In this document: positions 17,378 to 24,535 of the stretch, in pieces | Layout of the letters: each line of letters starts with the position of its first letter | Position numbering within the stretch: position 1 is the stretch's first letter | Assembly: GCF_016745505.1 (NCBI RefSeq) | Contig: NZ_JAERUC010000197.1 | Location: 56,929-120,928, forward strand | Direction of reading: 5' to 3' | DNA length: 64,000 bases | Origin: Streptomyces silvae | GTDB taxonomy: Bacteria > Actinomycetota > Actinomycetes > Streptomycetales > Streptomycetaceae | Notes under the pieces: model-generated | Told to the model about the DNA's origin: nothing | Database searches by the model: none | Seen by the model: only the letters and a program-made list of their open reading frames with translations | Position numbers and translations under genes: made by a program

Positions 17378-17420
17378 TTGACGCGGTCACGACAGGTGCC
17401 TACGGTCGCAGAAAGCGCTT
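17378..17420 (+). promoter_or_regulatory. promoter and LacI-type operator of the pectate lyase gene
   Basis: TTGACG (17378-17383), a 17-nt spacer and TACGGT (17401-17406) make a near-ideal HrdB-type promoter. AAGCGCTT at 17413-17420, flanked as GAAAGCGCTTGC, is a palindrome of LacI-family type placed on the expected transcription start, so a sugar-responsive repressor is likely. A second inverted repeat, GTTCAT-4-ATGAAC at 17342-17357, sits just upstream of the -35 box. Confidence 0.75.
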
Positions 17421-17511
17421 GCTCCCCCCTCATCATGGTGTCCGCCGCACGGCTCGTTCATACATCCGAACTCCCGGGCAGGACGGACATCGCACCGATC
17501 TGGAGAGAACG

Positions 17512-18729
17512 ATGCAGAAGAAGAAGCCCTTACTCGCGTGCGTCGCCCTGCTCACCGGCTCGCTCCTCACCCTGTCCGGCACCATGGCCCAGGCCACCTC
17601 CGCCCCCGAGACCGCCGGCACCCGCGCCGTCGGTCTCCTGGCCGCCGACGCGCTGTACGTGGCGCCGGACGGCGGCGACGACGCGGCCGGCACGGAGTCG
17701 GACCCGACGACGCTCGCCTCGGCGATCGGCCGCGTCACCCCGGGCGGGACGATCTACCTGCGCGGCGGGACGTACGCGTACTCCGAGACGGTCACCATCC
17801 CGCCGGGCAACGACGGCACGTCGGGCGCGCGCACGACGCTCGCCGCCTACCCGGACGAGACCCCGGTCCTGAACTTCTCGGCCATGAGCGAGGACCCGGC
17901 GAACCGCGGGCTCGCCGTGAACGGCGCGTACTGGCACATCGACGGCATCGTCGTCGAGCACGCCGGGGACAACGGGATCTTCGTCGGCGGCAGCCACAAC
18001 GTCATCGAGCACGTCATCACGCGCTTCAACCACGACTCGGGGCTCCAGATCTCGCGGATCGCCTCCGACACCCCCGACGACGAGTGGCCCGCCGACAACC
18101 TCATCCTGAGCTCGGAGTCCCACGACAACGCCGACTCCGACGGCGAGGACGCCGACGGCTTCGCCTCGAAGCTCACCTCGGGCCCCGGGAACGTCTTCCG
18201 CTACACCGTGTCCCACAACAACATCGACGACGGCTGGGACCTCTACACCAAGTCGGAGACGGGTCCCATCGGCCCGGTGACCATCGAGGACTCCCTCTCC
18301 TACGACAACGGGACCCTGTCCGACGGGACCGTGAACTCCGACGGCGACCGCAACGGCTACAAGCTGGGCGGCGACGACATCGAGGTCGACCACGTCGTAC
18401 GGCGCAACATCGCCTACAACAACGGGCACCACGGGTTCACGTACAACAGCAACCCGGGCTCCATGAGCGTGTCGGGCAACGTCAGCATCGACAACGCCGA
18501 GCGCAACTTCTCCTTCGACAAGGGCACTTCGGTGTTCCGCGACAACGTGTCCTGCCGCAGCGGTGACGGTTCCAACGACAAGACGGTGGGCGACGCGGAC
18601 AGCTCCAACCAGTTCTGGACCGGCTCGAACGGTTCGTCCTGCTCCGCCTACACCGGCGCGATGGACTGGTCGTTCGCCGCGGACGGCTCCCTCGTCGTGA
18701 CCTTCGGCGGCGAGAAGGTGACGCCGTAG
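17512..18729 (+). CDS. secreted pectate lyase, polysaccharide lyase family 9-like
   Basis: 405 residues; ATG 17512 has GGAGAG eight nt upstream. A signal peptide (about 1-30) is followed by an N-terminal stretch starting ALYVAPDGGDDAAGTESDP, then a right-handed beta-helix with DADGFASKLTSGPGN and NNIDDGWDLYTK, the Asp/Lys arrangement of PL9 pectate lyases (calcium site and catalytic Lys). It would cleave polygalacturonate by beta-elimination outside the cell. No carbohydrate-binding domain is present. The promoter with a LacI-type box suggests induction by pectin breakdown products. Confidence 0.85.
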   Translation: MQKKKPLLACVALLTGSLLTLSGTMAQATSAPETAGTRAVGLLAADALYVAPDGGDDAAGTESDPTTLASAIGRVTPGGTIYLRGGTYAYSETVTIPPGNDGTSGARTTLAAYPDETPVLNFSAMSEDPANRGLAVNGAYWHIDGIVVEHAGDNGIFVGGSHNVIEHVITRFNHDSGLQISRIASDTPDDEWPADNLILSSESHDNADSDGEDADGFASKLTSGPGNVFRYTVSHNNIDDGWDLYTKSETGPIGPVTIEDSLSYDNGTLSDGTVNSDGDRNGYKLGGDDIEVDHVVRRNIAYNNGHHGFTYNSNPGSMSVSGNVSIDNAERNFSFDKGTSVFRDNVSCRSGDGSNDKTVGDADSSNQFWTGSNGSSCSAYTGAMDWSFAADGSLVVTFGGEKVTP

Positions 18730-18745
18730 CACCGCGCTTCGTACT

Positions 18746-18794
18746 CACCGTGGAGGGGCACACCGGCACGGGCCCGGTGTGCCCCTCCACGGTG
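18746..18794 (+). terminator. strong terminator after the pectate lyase gene
   Basis: A very long inverted repeat: CACCGTGGAGGGGCACACCG is matched exactly by CGGTGTGCCCCTCCACGGTG, with a short loop around 18768-18773. It isolates the lyase gene from amtB. Confidence 0.9.
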
Positions 18795-18802
18795 AGGTTT
18801 CG

Positions 18803-18834
18803 GTCACCTTGACGCAATGAAACATCCCGGAAAC
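18803..18834 (+). promoter_or_regulatory. weak GlnR-like box upstream of amtB
   Basis: GAAAC-6-GAAAC at 18819-18834 is preceded by TTGAC (18809-18813) and GTCAC (18803-18807). GlnR sites in Streptomyces alternate gTnAC and GaAAC half-sites about 11 bp apart. Here two GaAAC-type half-sites have the right spacing but the gTnAC half-site is off register, so this is only suggestive. Confidence 0.35.
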
Positions 18835-18913
18835 GCGACGGCGCCCTCCGCGAAACGCGCGACCGGGACCCTCTCCGGGCCGGACCCCGCGCCGCCCCGA
18901 GGAGGGACCCCTC

Positions 18914-20200
18914 TTGACCCCCGTGACCCTGGCCTCGGCAGGCCTCGACACCGGAGACACAGCCTGGCTGCTCGCCTCCACCGCTCTCGTCCTGCTGATG
19001 ACGCCGGGCCTTGCCCTGTTCTACGGCGGCATGGTCCGTACGAAGAGCGTCCTCAACATGCTGATGATGAGCTTCGTGTCGATCGCCCTGGTCACGGTCG
19101 TGTGGCTGATGGCCGGCTACTCACTGGCCTTCGGCGACGACACGTTCGCCGGGCTCATCGGCGGCCTCGGCCACGTGGGCATGGTCGGCATCGGCCCCGA
19201 CGACCTCACCGGCAGCGTGCCCACCCTCCTGTTCACCACGTTCCAGCTGACCTTCGCGATCCTCACCGCGGCACTGGTCAGCGGGGCGATCGCCGACCGG
19301 ATGAAATTCGCGGCGTGGCTGGCCTTCGTACCGCTGTGGACCCTGCTCGTATACGTTCCCGTCGCGCACTGGGTATGGGGGCCCGGCGGGTGGATCGCGG
19401 ACTCCCTCGGTGCCCTGGACTTCGCCGGCGGCCTGGTCGTGGAGATCACCTGCGGGGCGTCGGGTCTCGCCCTGGCCCTGGTCATCGGGCCGCGTATCGG
19501 CTTCAAGAAGGACGCGATGCGGCCGCACAACCTGCCGATGGTGATGCTCGGCGCCGGCCTGCTCTGGTTCGGCTGGCTCGGCTTCAACGGCGGCTCGGCG
19601 CTGGGCGCCGACGGGCTGGCGGCCGCCTCGGTCCTCAACACCCTGGTCGCCGGATGCACCGGCCTGCTGGGCTGGCTCTTCGTGGAGCAGCGGCGCGACG
19701 GTCACCCGACCACCTTCGGCGCGGCCTCGGGTGTGGTCGCGGGCCTGGTCGCGATCACACCCGCGTGCGGAACGGTCGGCGTGCCGGGGGCCACCGTCGT
19801 CGGACTCGCGGCGGGTGTCGTCTGCTCGTACGCCGTCGCGTGGAAGTTCCGCTTCGACTACGACGACTCCCTCGACGTCGTCGGTGTGCACTTCGTGGGA
19901 GGCGTCGTCGGGACGCTGCTCATCGGGCTGTTCGCGACGGCCACGATGACGGGCGGTGCGGAGGGTCTGCTGTACGGCGGCGGGGTCGGCCAGCTGGCCC
20001 GGCAGGCGGTCGCGGTGGTCGCCGTGTCGGCGTACACCTTCCTGATGACGTACGGGATCGGCCGGGCGATCGACCGGCTGATGGGGGTGCGGGCCTCCGA
20101 GGAGGAGGAACTCACGGGCCTGGACCAGACAGTTCACGCGGAGAGCGCCTACGATCACGGCGGCCTGGGTCATGCCGCCACGCAGCCCCCGGGCCACTGA
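18914..20200 (+). CDS. amtB: ammonium transporter
   Basis: 428 residues, starting with TTG behind a GAGGAGGG ribosome site. About eleven hydrophobic helices; the start includes TPGLALFYGGMVRTKSVLNM, the Amt signature, and GFNGGSALGADGLA and GVHFVGGVVGTLLIGLFA carry pore-lining residues, including a His of the twin-His pair. It moves NH3/NH4+ across the membrane. It is followed 38 bp later by glnK, the usual pairing in which PII blocks the channel when nitrogen is ample. Confidence 0.95.
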   Translation: MTPVTLASAGLDTGDTAWLLASTALVLLMTPGLALFYGGMVRTKSVLNMLMMSFVSIALVTVVWLMAGYSLAFGDDTFAGLIGGLGHVGMVGIGPDDLTGSVPTLLFTTFQLTFAILTAALVSGAIADRMKFAAWLAFVPLWTLLVYVPVAHWVWGPGGWIADSLGALDFAGGLVVEITCGASGLALALVIGPRIGFKKDAMRPHNLPMVMLGAGLLWFGWLGFNGGSALGADGLAAASVLNTLVAGCTGLLGWLFVEQRRDGHPTTFGAASGVVAGLVAITPACGTVGVPGATVVGLAAGVVCSYAVAWKFRFDYDDSLDVVGVHFVGGVVGTLLIGLFATATMTGGAEGLLYGGGVGQLARQAVAVVAVSAYTFLMTYGIGRAIDRLMGVRASEEEELTGLDQTVHAESAYDHGGLGHAATQPPGH

Positions 20201-20238
20201 GCACCCCTCGCCTCTCCCAAGGACAGGAGCACCGCCCC

Positions 20239-20577
20239 ATGAAGCTCATCACCGCGGTCGTGAAGCCGCACCGCCTCGACGAGGTCAAGACCGCTCTGCA
20301 GGACCTCGGCGTGAACGGGATGACCGTCACGGAGGCCAGCGGGTACGGGCGCCAGCACGGCCACACCGAGGTCTACCGGGGTGCCGAGTACAGGGTGGAT
20401 CTGGTCCCCAAGATCCGTATAGAGGTGCTCGTCGAGGACGCCGACGCGGAGCCGGTCCTGGACGCGGTGGTCCGCGCCGCCCGCACCGGAAAGATCGGCG
20501 ACGGCAAGGTGTGGGCGGTGCCCGTGGAGACGGCGGTACGGGTCCGCACGGGCGAGCGGGGGCCTGCGGCGCTCTAG
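20239..20577 (+). CDS. glnK: PII nitrogen regulatory protein
   Basis: 112 residues, the standard PII length. The T-loop carries Tyr51 in the segment EVYRGAEYRVDLVPK, the residue adenylylated or uridylylated by GlnD. The C-terminal part TGKIGDGKVWAVPVE is the PII signature. GGAC/AGGAG-like bases precede the ATG. No glnD gene follows, unlike the amtB-glnK-glnD locus known in Streptomyces, so this may be a second amtB-glnK pair or a rearranged locus. Confidence 0.95.
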   Translation: MKLITAVVKPHRLDEVKTALQDLGVNGMTVTEASGYGRQHGHTEVYRGAEYRVDLVPKIRIEVLVEDADAEPVLDAVVRAARTGKIGDGKVWAVPVETAVRVRTGERGPAAL

Positions 20578-20690
20578 GGGGCCGGCGGGTCAGCGCTTCA
20601 CGGGCGACAGCCCGGGAGGCCGCGCGCTCCACGGCTGACCGCCGGTGGACCGCTCCGGGGCATCCCCCGGGTGCTGCCGCCCGGATCGGA

Positions 20691-20696
20691 TACCGT
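20691..20696 (+). promoter_or_regulatory. -10 box of a probable leaderless promoter (MmyB-like regulator)
   Basis: TACCGT lies 6 nt before ATG 20703; there is no Shine-Dalgarno sequence. Confidence 0.45.
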
Positions 20697-20702
20697 CCTG
20701 CC

Positions 20703-21521
20703 ATGACGACTGCCATGACCAGGACGGTCGATGACGTGAACGTCGGGAGCCTGCTGCGGGGCTGGCGCAAGCTGCGGGGGGTCACCCAGCTCGAACTGGC
20801 GCTGAGGGCCGACAGTTCGGCACGCCACATCAGTTTCATCGAGACCGGCCGGTCCACGCCGAGCCGTTCCATGGTGCTGCATCTCGCCGAGCAGCTCGCC
20901 GTCCCCGTACGCGACCGCAACGCGCTCCTCATGGCCGCGGGTTACGCCCCCTCCTATCCGGAGACCTCGCTGACCGCGCCGGCGATGACCACGCTCCGGG
21001 CCGGTCTCGATCAGCTGCTGACCGCCTACGAGCCCTTCCCCGCCCTGGTGATGGACGGGATGTACGACGTGGTGAGCGCGAACAAGGGCGTGCTGATGCT
21101 GCTCGACGGGGTGGCTCCCCACCTGCTGGAGCCGCCCTTGAACGCCATGCGCCTGACACTGCACCCGCAGGGCCTGGCCCCTCGGATCCGCAATCTGGGC
21201 GAGTGGCGTGCCCACCTGCTGGAGCGGATGGACCGGCAGGCCACGCTGCGCTCCGCGGACGCGCTGCGCGGCCTGTACGAGGAGGTCGCCGCCTATCCCG
21301 CGCCGCCCGGCAGCACCCGCACGGGGCCGGACGGGCAGGGCCCGGCCGCTCACCCGTACGCGCTGCCGCTCCGGATCGAGGCGGGCGGCCGGGTGCTGTC
21401 GTTCATCTCGACCGCCACGACGTTCAACACCCCGATGGATGTGACCGTCTCCGAGCTGGCGGTCGAGACGTTCCTGCCCGCCGACCCGGAGACGGCTGCC
21501 GCCCTCCGGGTCATGGGCTGA
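20703..21521 (+). CDS. XRE-family regulator with MmyB-like ligand-binding domain
   Basis: 272 residues. An HTH_XRE domain at about 15-75 contains RGVTQLELALRADSSARHIS and FIETGRSTPS. The C-terminal region (about 100-265), with PFPALVMDGMYDVVSANKG and FLPADPETAAALR, is the MmyB-like PAS-related domain described as binding fatty-acid-like ligands. Streptomyces genomes carry dozens of these, usually near an oxidoreductase target. Here the nearest gene, a SnoaL-like protein, is convergent. Confidence 0.88.
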   Translation: MTTAMTRTVDDVNVGSLLRGWRKLRGVTQLELALRADSSARHISFIETGRSTPSRSMVLHLAEQLAVPVRDRNALLMAAGYAPSYPETSLTAPAMTTLRAGLDQLLTAYEPFPALVMDGMYDVVSANKGVLMLLDGVAPHLLEPPLNAMRLTLHPQGLAPRIRNLGEWRAHLLERMDRQATLRSADALRGLYEEVAAYPAPPGSTRTGPDGQGPAAHPYALPLRIEAGGRVLSFISTATTFNTPMDVTVSELAVETFLPADPETAAALRVMG

Positions 21522-21528
21522 CGGGTGA

Positions 21529-21897
21529 TCACGCCCCGGGCAGGCGGTCCAGGAAGCCCGCGACATGGGCGATCCGGCCGTCCTCGGCGAGGGTGATCAC
21601 GTCGAAGCCGGCGGCGGGGGCGGACCCGTCGGCGGTGGAGACCAGGTCCCAGGTGAACCGCACCAGGTCGTGGTGCGCGTCCGGCGTGCCGGTGAGCTGG
21701 AACGTGAATCCGGGGAACTGCTGGTGGGCGCCGGTGACGGCCGCCGCGATCCCCTCGTGGCCCCTGGCCTCGCCCAGCGGGTCGGTGTAGGTGCCGTCCT
21801 CGGTGAACGCCGAGGCGACCGCCTTGGCCAGGTCCTCGGGGGTGGCGGCGTTCCAGGCGGCGAAGTAGCGCTCGACTGCGTCCTCGTGGATGGTCAC
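21529..21897 (-). CDS. SnoaL-like/NTF2-fold protein
   Basis: 122 residues from GTG 21897, chosen because GAGAGGA lies just upstream; a longer in-frame start at 21927 lacks one. The N terminus DAVERYFAAWNAATPEDLAKAV and the end HVAGFLDRLPGA are typical of SnoaL-like/NTF2-fold polyketide-cyclase-related proteins. These act as small ligand-binding enzymes or cyclases; no polyketide genes are nearby, so the role is unknown. Confidence 0.7.
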   Translation of the reverse strand: MTIHEDAVERYFAAWNAATPEDLAKAVASAFTEDGTYTDPLGEARGHEGIAAAVTGAHQQFPGFTFQLTGTPDAHHDLVRFTWDLVSTADGSAPAAGFDVITLAEDGRIAHVAGFLDRLPGA

Positions 21898-22046
21898 GGC
21901 GGTGTCCTCTCGTCGGTGCCGGCGCACCCGGGCGGTGCGTCCGCGGCAGGACCGGTCGTTCCCCGCCCTGCGTACCGACAGCCTGGCGCAGCCGTCCGGG
22001 AGGGTCGATTACCGCTGAGGTAAAGCGCGCACCCGGGCCCGGAGGG

Positions 22047-22559
22047 TCAGCCGGTCGTGGCGTCCGGGTCCAGGGCGTACAGGCGCGGCAGGTTCACCAC
22101 GATGGCCTCCTGGGTGCTGCGGGCGATGACGACCACGGCCTCCTCGGTGGGGTCCGGGTTCTCCTCGCGGTGCGGCACGAACGGCGGGACGAAGATGTAG
22201 TCGCCGGGCGAGGTGCGCAGCCGTACCTCTTCCGGCTCCTCCCCCGAGTCGTCCAGGAAGACGAACTCCGGGTGTCCGCTGACCACATGGATGGCGGTCT
22301 CGGACTCGCCGTGGTGGTGGTCGGAGGAGGAGGTCGCGGGAGCCACGTGGGTCTGGCCCATCCAGAGCTTCTCGGAACCCACCGTCTTCCCGCTGACGGC
22401 GCTGAACCGGCGCATGCCGCCGGTCTGCGCCGTGTCCCCGTCGAGTGCGTCGGCGCGGATGTGGTGCAGACGGGTGCGCAGGGGTGCCGCCGCGCGGCCC
22501 TCGGCTTCGTGGAGATGCGGGTGGAAGCCTTCTCCGGGGGTCGTCAACGGCTCGCTCAT
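22047..22559 (-). CDS. cupin-domain protein
   Basis: 170 residues with a single cupin barrel. Motif 1 appears as SSDHHHGESETAIHVVSG (metal-binding His cluster and Glu), motif 2 as PGDYIFVPPFVPHREENP. It could be a metal-dependent dioxygenase or a ligand-binding cupin; the sequence does not decide. It has its own TTGACA-18-TAACGT promoter that shares a 10-bp motif with the promoter of the sulfur operon leader 1.5 kb away, so joint control by the adjacent Rrf2 protein is plausible. Confidence 0.8.
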   Translation of the reverse strand: MSEPLTTPGEGFHPHLHEAEGRAAAPLRTRLHHIRADALDGDTAQTGGMRRFSAVSGKTVGSEKLWMGQTHVAPATSSSDHHHGESETAIHVVSGHPEFVFLDDSGEEPEEVRLRTSPGDYIFVPPFVPHREENPDPTEEAVVVIARSTQEAIVVNLPRLYALDPDATTG

Positions 22560-22566
22560 GGCAGGG

Positions 22567-22608
22567 ACGTTAGGTCGGCGCCGAAAAGGATGTCAAGAGG
22601 TGTCCATT
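22567..22608 (-). promoter_or_regulatory. promoter of the cupin gene with GACACC motif
   Basis: On the minus strand TTGACA (22596-22591), an 18-nt spacer and TAACGT (22572-22567) are followed after 7 nt by the ATG at 22559, a leaderless layout. Two nt upstream of the -35 box lies AATGGACACC (22608-22599), the same 10-mer found at the leader-peptide promoter. It sits in the 152-bp region shared with the divergent Rrf2 gene. Confidence 0.65.
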
Positions 22609-22699
22609 CCGCTTCACCTGCGGCAATGTTCCCGCAACACGAGGCGCGACGCCGGAGGGGATCGGCCGGAAGAGCCTCGCCCGCGGCCCGTCGCCGGGG

Positions 22700-22705
22700 C
22701 ATGAT
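22700..22705 (+). promoter_or_regulatory. -10 box of a probable leaderless promoter (Rrf2 gene)
   Basis: CATGAT lies 6 nt before ATG 22712 without a ribosome-binding site. Confidence 0.4.
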
Positions 22706-22711
22706 GTGGGC

Positions 22712-23146
22712 ATGCATATCTCCGCGAAGGCGGACTACGCCACGCGCGCCCTTCTGGAGCTCGCGAGTGATCCCGGCCGTCCGCTCTCCTGCGAGGCCAT
22801 CGCCTCCTCGCAGGAGATTCCGTTCAGGTTCCTGAAATCCGTGGTGGGCGAGCTGCGCCGGGCCGGTCTGGTGCGCAGCCAGCGCGGCTGCGAAGGCGGC
22901 TACTGGCTCGGCAGACCCGCCGACGAGATCGCCCTGCTCGACGTCGTACGCGCCGTGGACGGTGAGCTGATCACCCTGCGGGGCCAGCCGCTGACCGGGC
23001 TCGACTACCCCGGCCCCGCAGTGGGCCTGCCCGGGGTGTGGAGGAGGGTCGAGTCGGACGCCGCGGCGGTTCTCGGGGCGCTGACCCTGTCGGCGCTGCT
23101 GCCCGCCGGGGCGCGCGAACAGCCCTCCGCGATCGGTGCCGCGTGA
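22712..23146 (+). CDS. Rrf2-family transcriptional regulator
   Basis: 144 residues. The winged helix spans about 1-80: MHISAKADYATRALLELA, LKSVVGELRRAGLVRSQRG and the wing CEGGYWLGRP. The three-Cys cluster that ligates Fe-S in IscR/NsrR is missing (only two isolated Cys), so an iron-sulfur sensor is unlikely; CymR-type Rrf2 proteins that control sulfur metabolism also lack it. The gene diverges from the cupin gene, is coupled by GTGA overlap to a DsbA-like gene and lies next to the sulfur-type operon, suggesting a sulfur regulator. Confidence 0.85.
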   Translation: MHISAKADYATRALLELASDPGRPLSCEAIASSQEIPFRFLKSVVGELRRAGLVRSQRGCEGGYWLGRPADEIALLDVVRAVDGELITLRGQPLTGLDYPGPAVGLPGVWRRVESDAAAVLGALTLSALLPAGAREQPSAIGAA

Positions 23147-24039
23147 CCGGCGCCCCGGACGCCCCGCCGGTCGAGGTGGTGGAGTACACCGACCCGATGT
23201 GCCCCTGGGCCTGGGGGTCGGAGCCCGCCTTCCGCAGGCTGCGGACCGCGCTGGCCGGCCGGGTCCGCTGGCGGCGCGCGTACGCGATCCTCTTCGACGC
23301 CGAGGACGACCCGGCGCCCGATCCGGCGGCCGAGACCGCGTACTACGCCGGTTACGTCGAGCGGATCACCTCGCACACCCGCGCGCCACGGGCTGCCCGG
23401 CTGAGCCGTGTCGCGGCCAGCTCCTGGCCGTCGTCGCTGGTGGCCGTGGCTGCCGAGGCGCAGGGCGCCGATGTCGCCGAGCGGGTGCTGCGGCGGCTTC
23501 GGGAGTCGGTCTTCGTGCGGGGCGAGCCGGCGGACACCCTGGAGGCCGCGGTGGCCGCCGCGCGCGGAGTCCCGGGCCTGGACGAGGACCGGCTGAGGTC
23601 CGACGCGGGCTCGCCCGGCGCCCTGGAGCGGGTGCGGGCCGACCGTGCGGAGGCGCGGCGGCCGGTCCCCGAAGTCCTGTCCGTACGCAGCGGATCGCCG
23701 CACCCCGGCGCGGCGAAGGAGACCCTCGACGGCGGGTACCGCTATGCGCTGCCGACGCTCCTGCTGCGCGCCGGGCCGGCGTACCGCGCGGTCCCCGGCT
23801 GGCGGCCGTACGAGACGTACGCGGCGGCCGTCGAGGAGCTGCGGCCGGGACTGCTGGGCGTCTCGGCGCCGCTCTCCCCGTCCGAGGCGCTGGAGCGCCA
23901 CGGGAGCCTGACCGAACCGGAGCGCCCTCTGCTGGCGGAGGGGGTGTGGCCGCCGCCCGGTGCGGTCCGGCGGGAGACGGGGAACGGCCCTCTGTGGCTG
24001 CATCCTGACGAGGCGTCAGCGCGTCCCACGGCCGGCTGA
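23143..24039 (+). CDS. DsbA-family (thioredoxin-fold) protein with single active-site Cys
   Basis: 298 residues from GTG 23143, whose start overlaps the Rrf2 stop. The thioredoxin fold begins EVVEYTDPMCPWAWGSEPAF; the motif is CPWA, so only the first Cys of CxxC is present and disulfide exchange by the usual route is not possible. Such DsbA-like proteins of the FrnE/HCCA-isomerase group may act as glutathione- or mycothiol-dependent enzymes. No signal peptide: cytoplasmic. Coupling to Rrf2 points to redox or thiol metabolism. Confidence 0.75.
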   Translation: MTGAPDAPPVEVVEYTDPMCPWAWGSEPAFRRLRTALAGRVRWRRAYAILFDAEDDPAPDPAAETAYYAGYVERITSHTRAPRAARLSRVAASSWPSSLVAVAAEAQGADVAERVLRRLRESVFVRGEPADTLEAAVAAARGVPGLDEDRLRSDAGSPGALERVRADRAEARRPVPEVLSVRSGSPHPGAAKETLDGGYRYALPTLLLRAGPAYRAVPGWRPYETYAAAVEELRPGLLGVSAPLSPSEALERHGSLTEPERPLLAEGVWPPPGAVRRETGNGPLWLHPDEASARPTAG

Positions 24040-24090
24040 GTCCCTCCCGTACCGCTCTGAGCTGCGGTTGAGCCCCGTCCCGCTGAATGA

Positions 24091-24138
24091 GACACCAATG
24101 GGTGTCCATTGACAGCCGAGGACGCCTGCCGCCAGGAT
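24091..24138 (+). promoter_or_regulatory. promoter and operator palindrome of the sulfur-type operon
   Basis: TTGACA (24109-24114), an 18-nt spacer and CAGGAT (24133-24138) stand 6 nt before the leader-peptide ATG, so transcription should begin at the start codon. GACACC-AATG-GGTGTC (24091-24106) is a perfect inverted repeat ending 2 nt upstream of the -35 box. GGTGTCCATT (24101-24110) recurs in the cupin/Rrf2 intergenic region. Confidence 0.75.
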
Positions 24139-24144
24139 GAGCCC

Positions 24145-24219
24145 ATGCTCACGACGCACCCCGGTGTGGTGTGCCGCTACGTGGACCTGCGGCGCACCTC
24201 CAGCGCGCTCTGTCGCTGA
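24145..24219 (+). CDS. Cys-containing leader peptide of the organosulfur operon
   Basis: A 24-codon ORF (24145-24219) starting MLTTHPGVV, continuing CRYVDLRRTSS and ending ALCR before TGA. It matches the actinobacterial putative leader peptides found before sulfur-uptake and sulfonate genes: a basic RxVDLxRxxSA core and cysteines near the end (Cys10, Cys23). Cysteine-responsive attenuation by such uORFs has been described in mycobacteria. The message appears leaderless. Ribosome stalling at the Cys codons when cysteinyl-tRNA is scarce would change folding of the 316-nt downstream leader and raise transporter expression. Confidence 0.75.
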   Translation: MLTTHPGVVCRYVDLRRTSSALCR

Positions 24220-24535
24220 CCGCTCACCACCCTCGCTCCACAGGCGCCGCCTGACCTCCGTCGGCAGTACCGGCCGCCCTTCGGCCGGCTGATCCGCGCC
24301 TGTGCCCCGCGCCGGCTCCCCGCCTTCCGTCGCGCCCGTTCGTCGCATCCCCGTACGGGGCCGTGAGTTCCTCGACGCCCCCACCGGACCCGCCCCTGCC
24401 CTGCCGTGCGCCGACGCCTCGACGACGCATGCCCGCATACGCGACGACGGTTCGTGCGAGTGCCGCGCTCCCCTCCTCACGCTCCCCCGCCTCCTCCTGC
24501 CCTTTTCCGGGCCGGACCCCATCAGAGAGAACGAG
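24220..24535 (+). other. 316-nt untranslated leader between the peptide and the transporter genes, possible attenuator
   Basis: No gene. It holds a small stable hairpin (CCGGCCG-CCCTT-CGGCCGG, 24270-24288), a CCCCGTACGGGG palindrome (about 24350-24361) and, at about 24450-24520, a strikingly C-rich, G-poor tract with repeated CCTCC that looks like a Rho loading region and could also pair with a Shine-Dalgarno sequence. Together with the leader peptide this suggests translation-coupled attenuation. No classic U-tailed terminator is visible. Confidence 0.45.
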
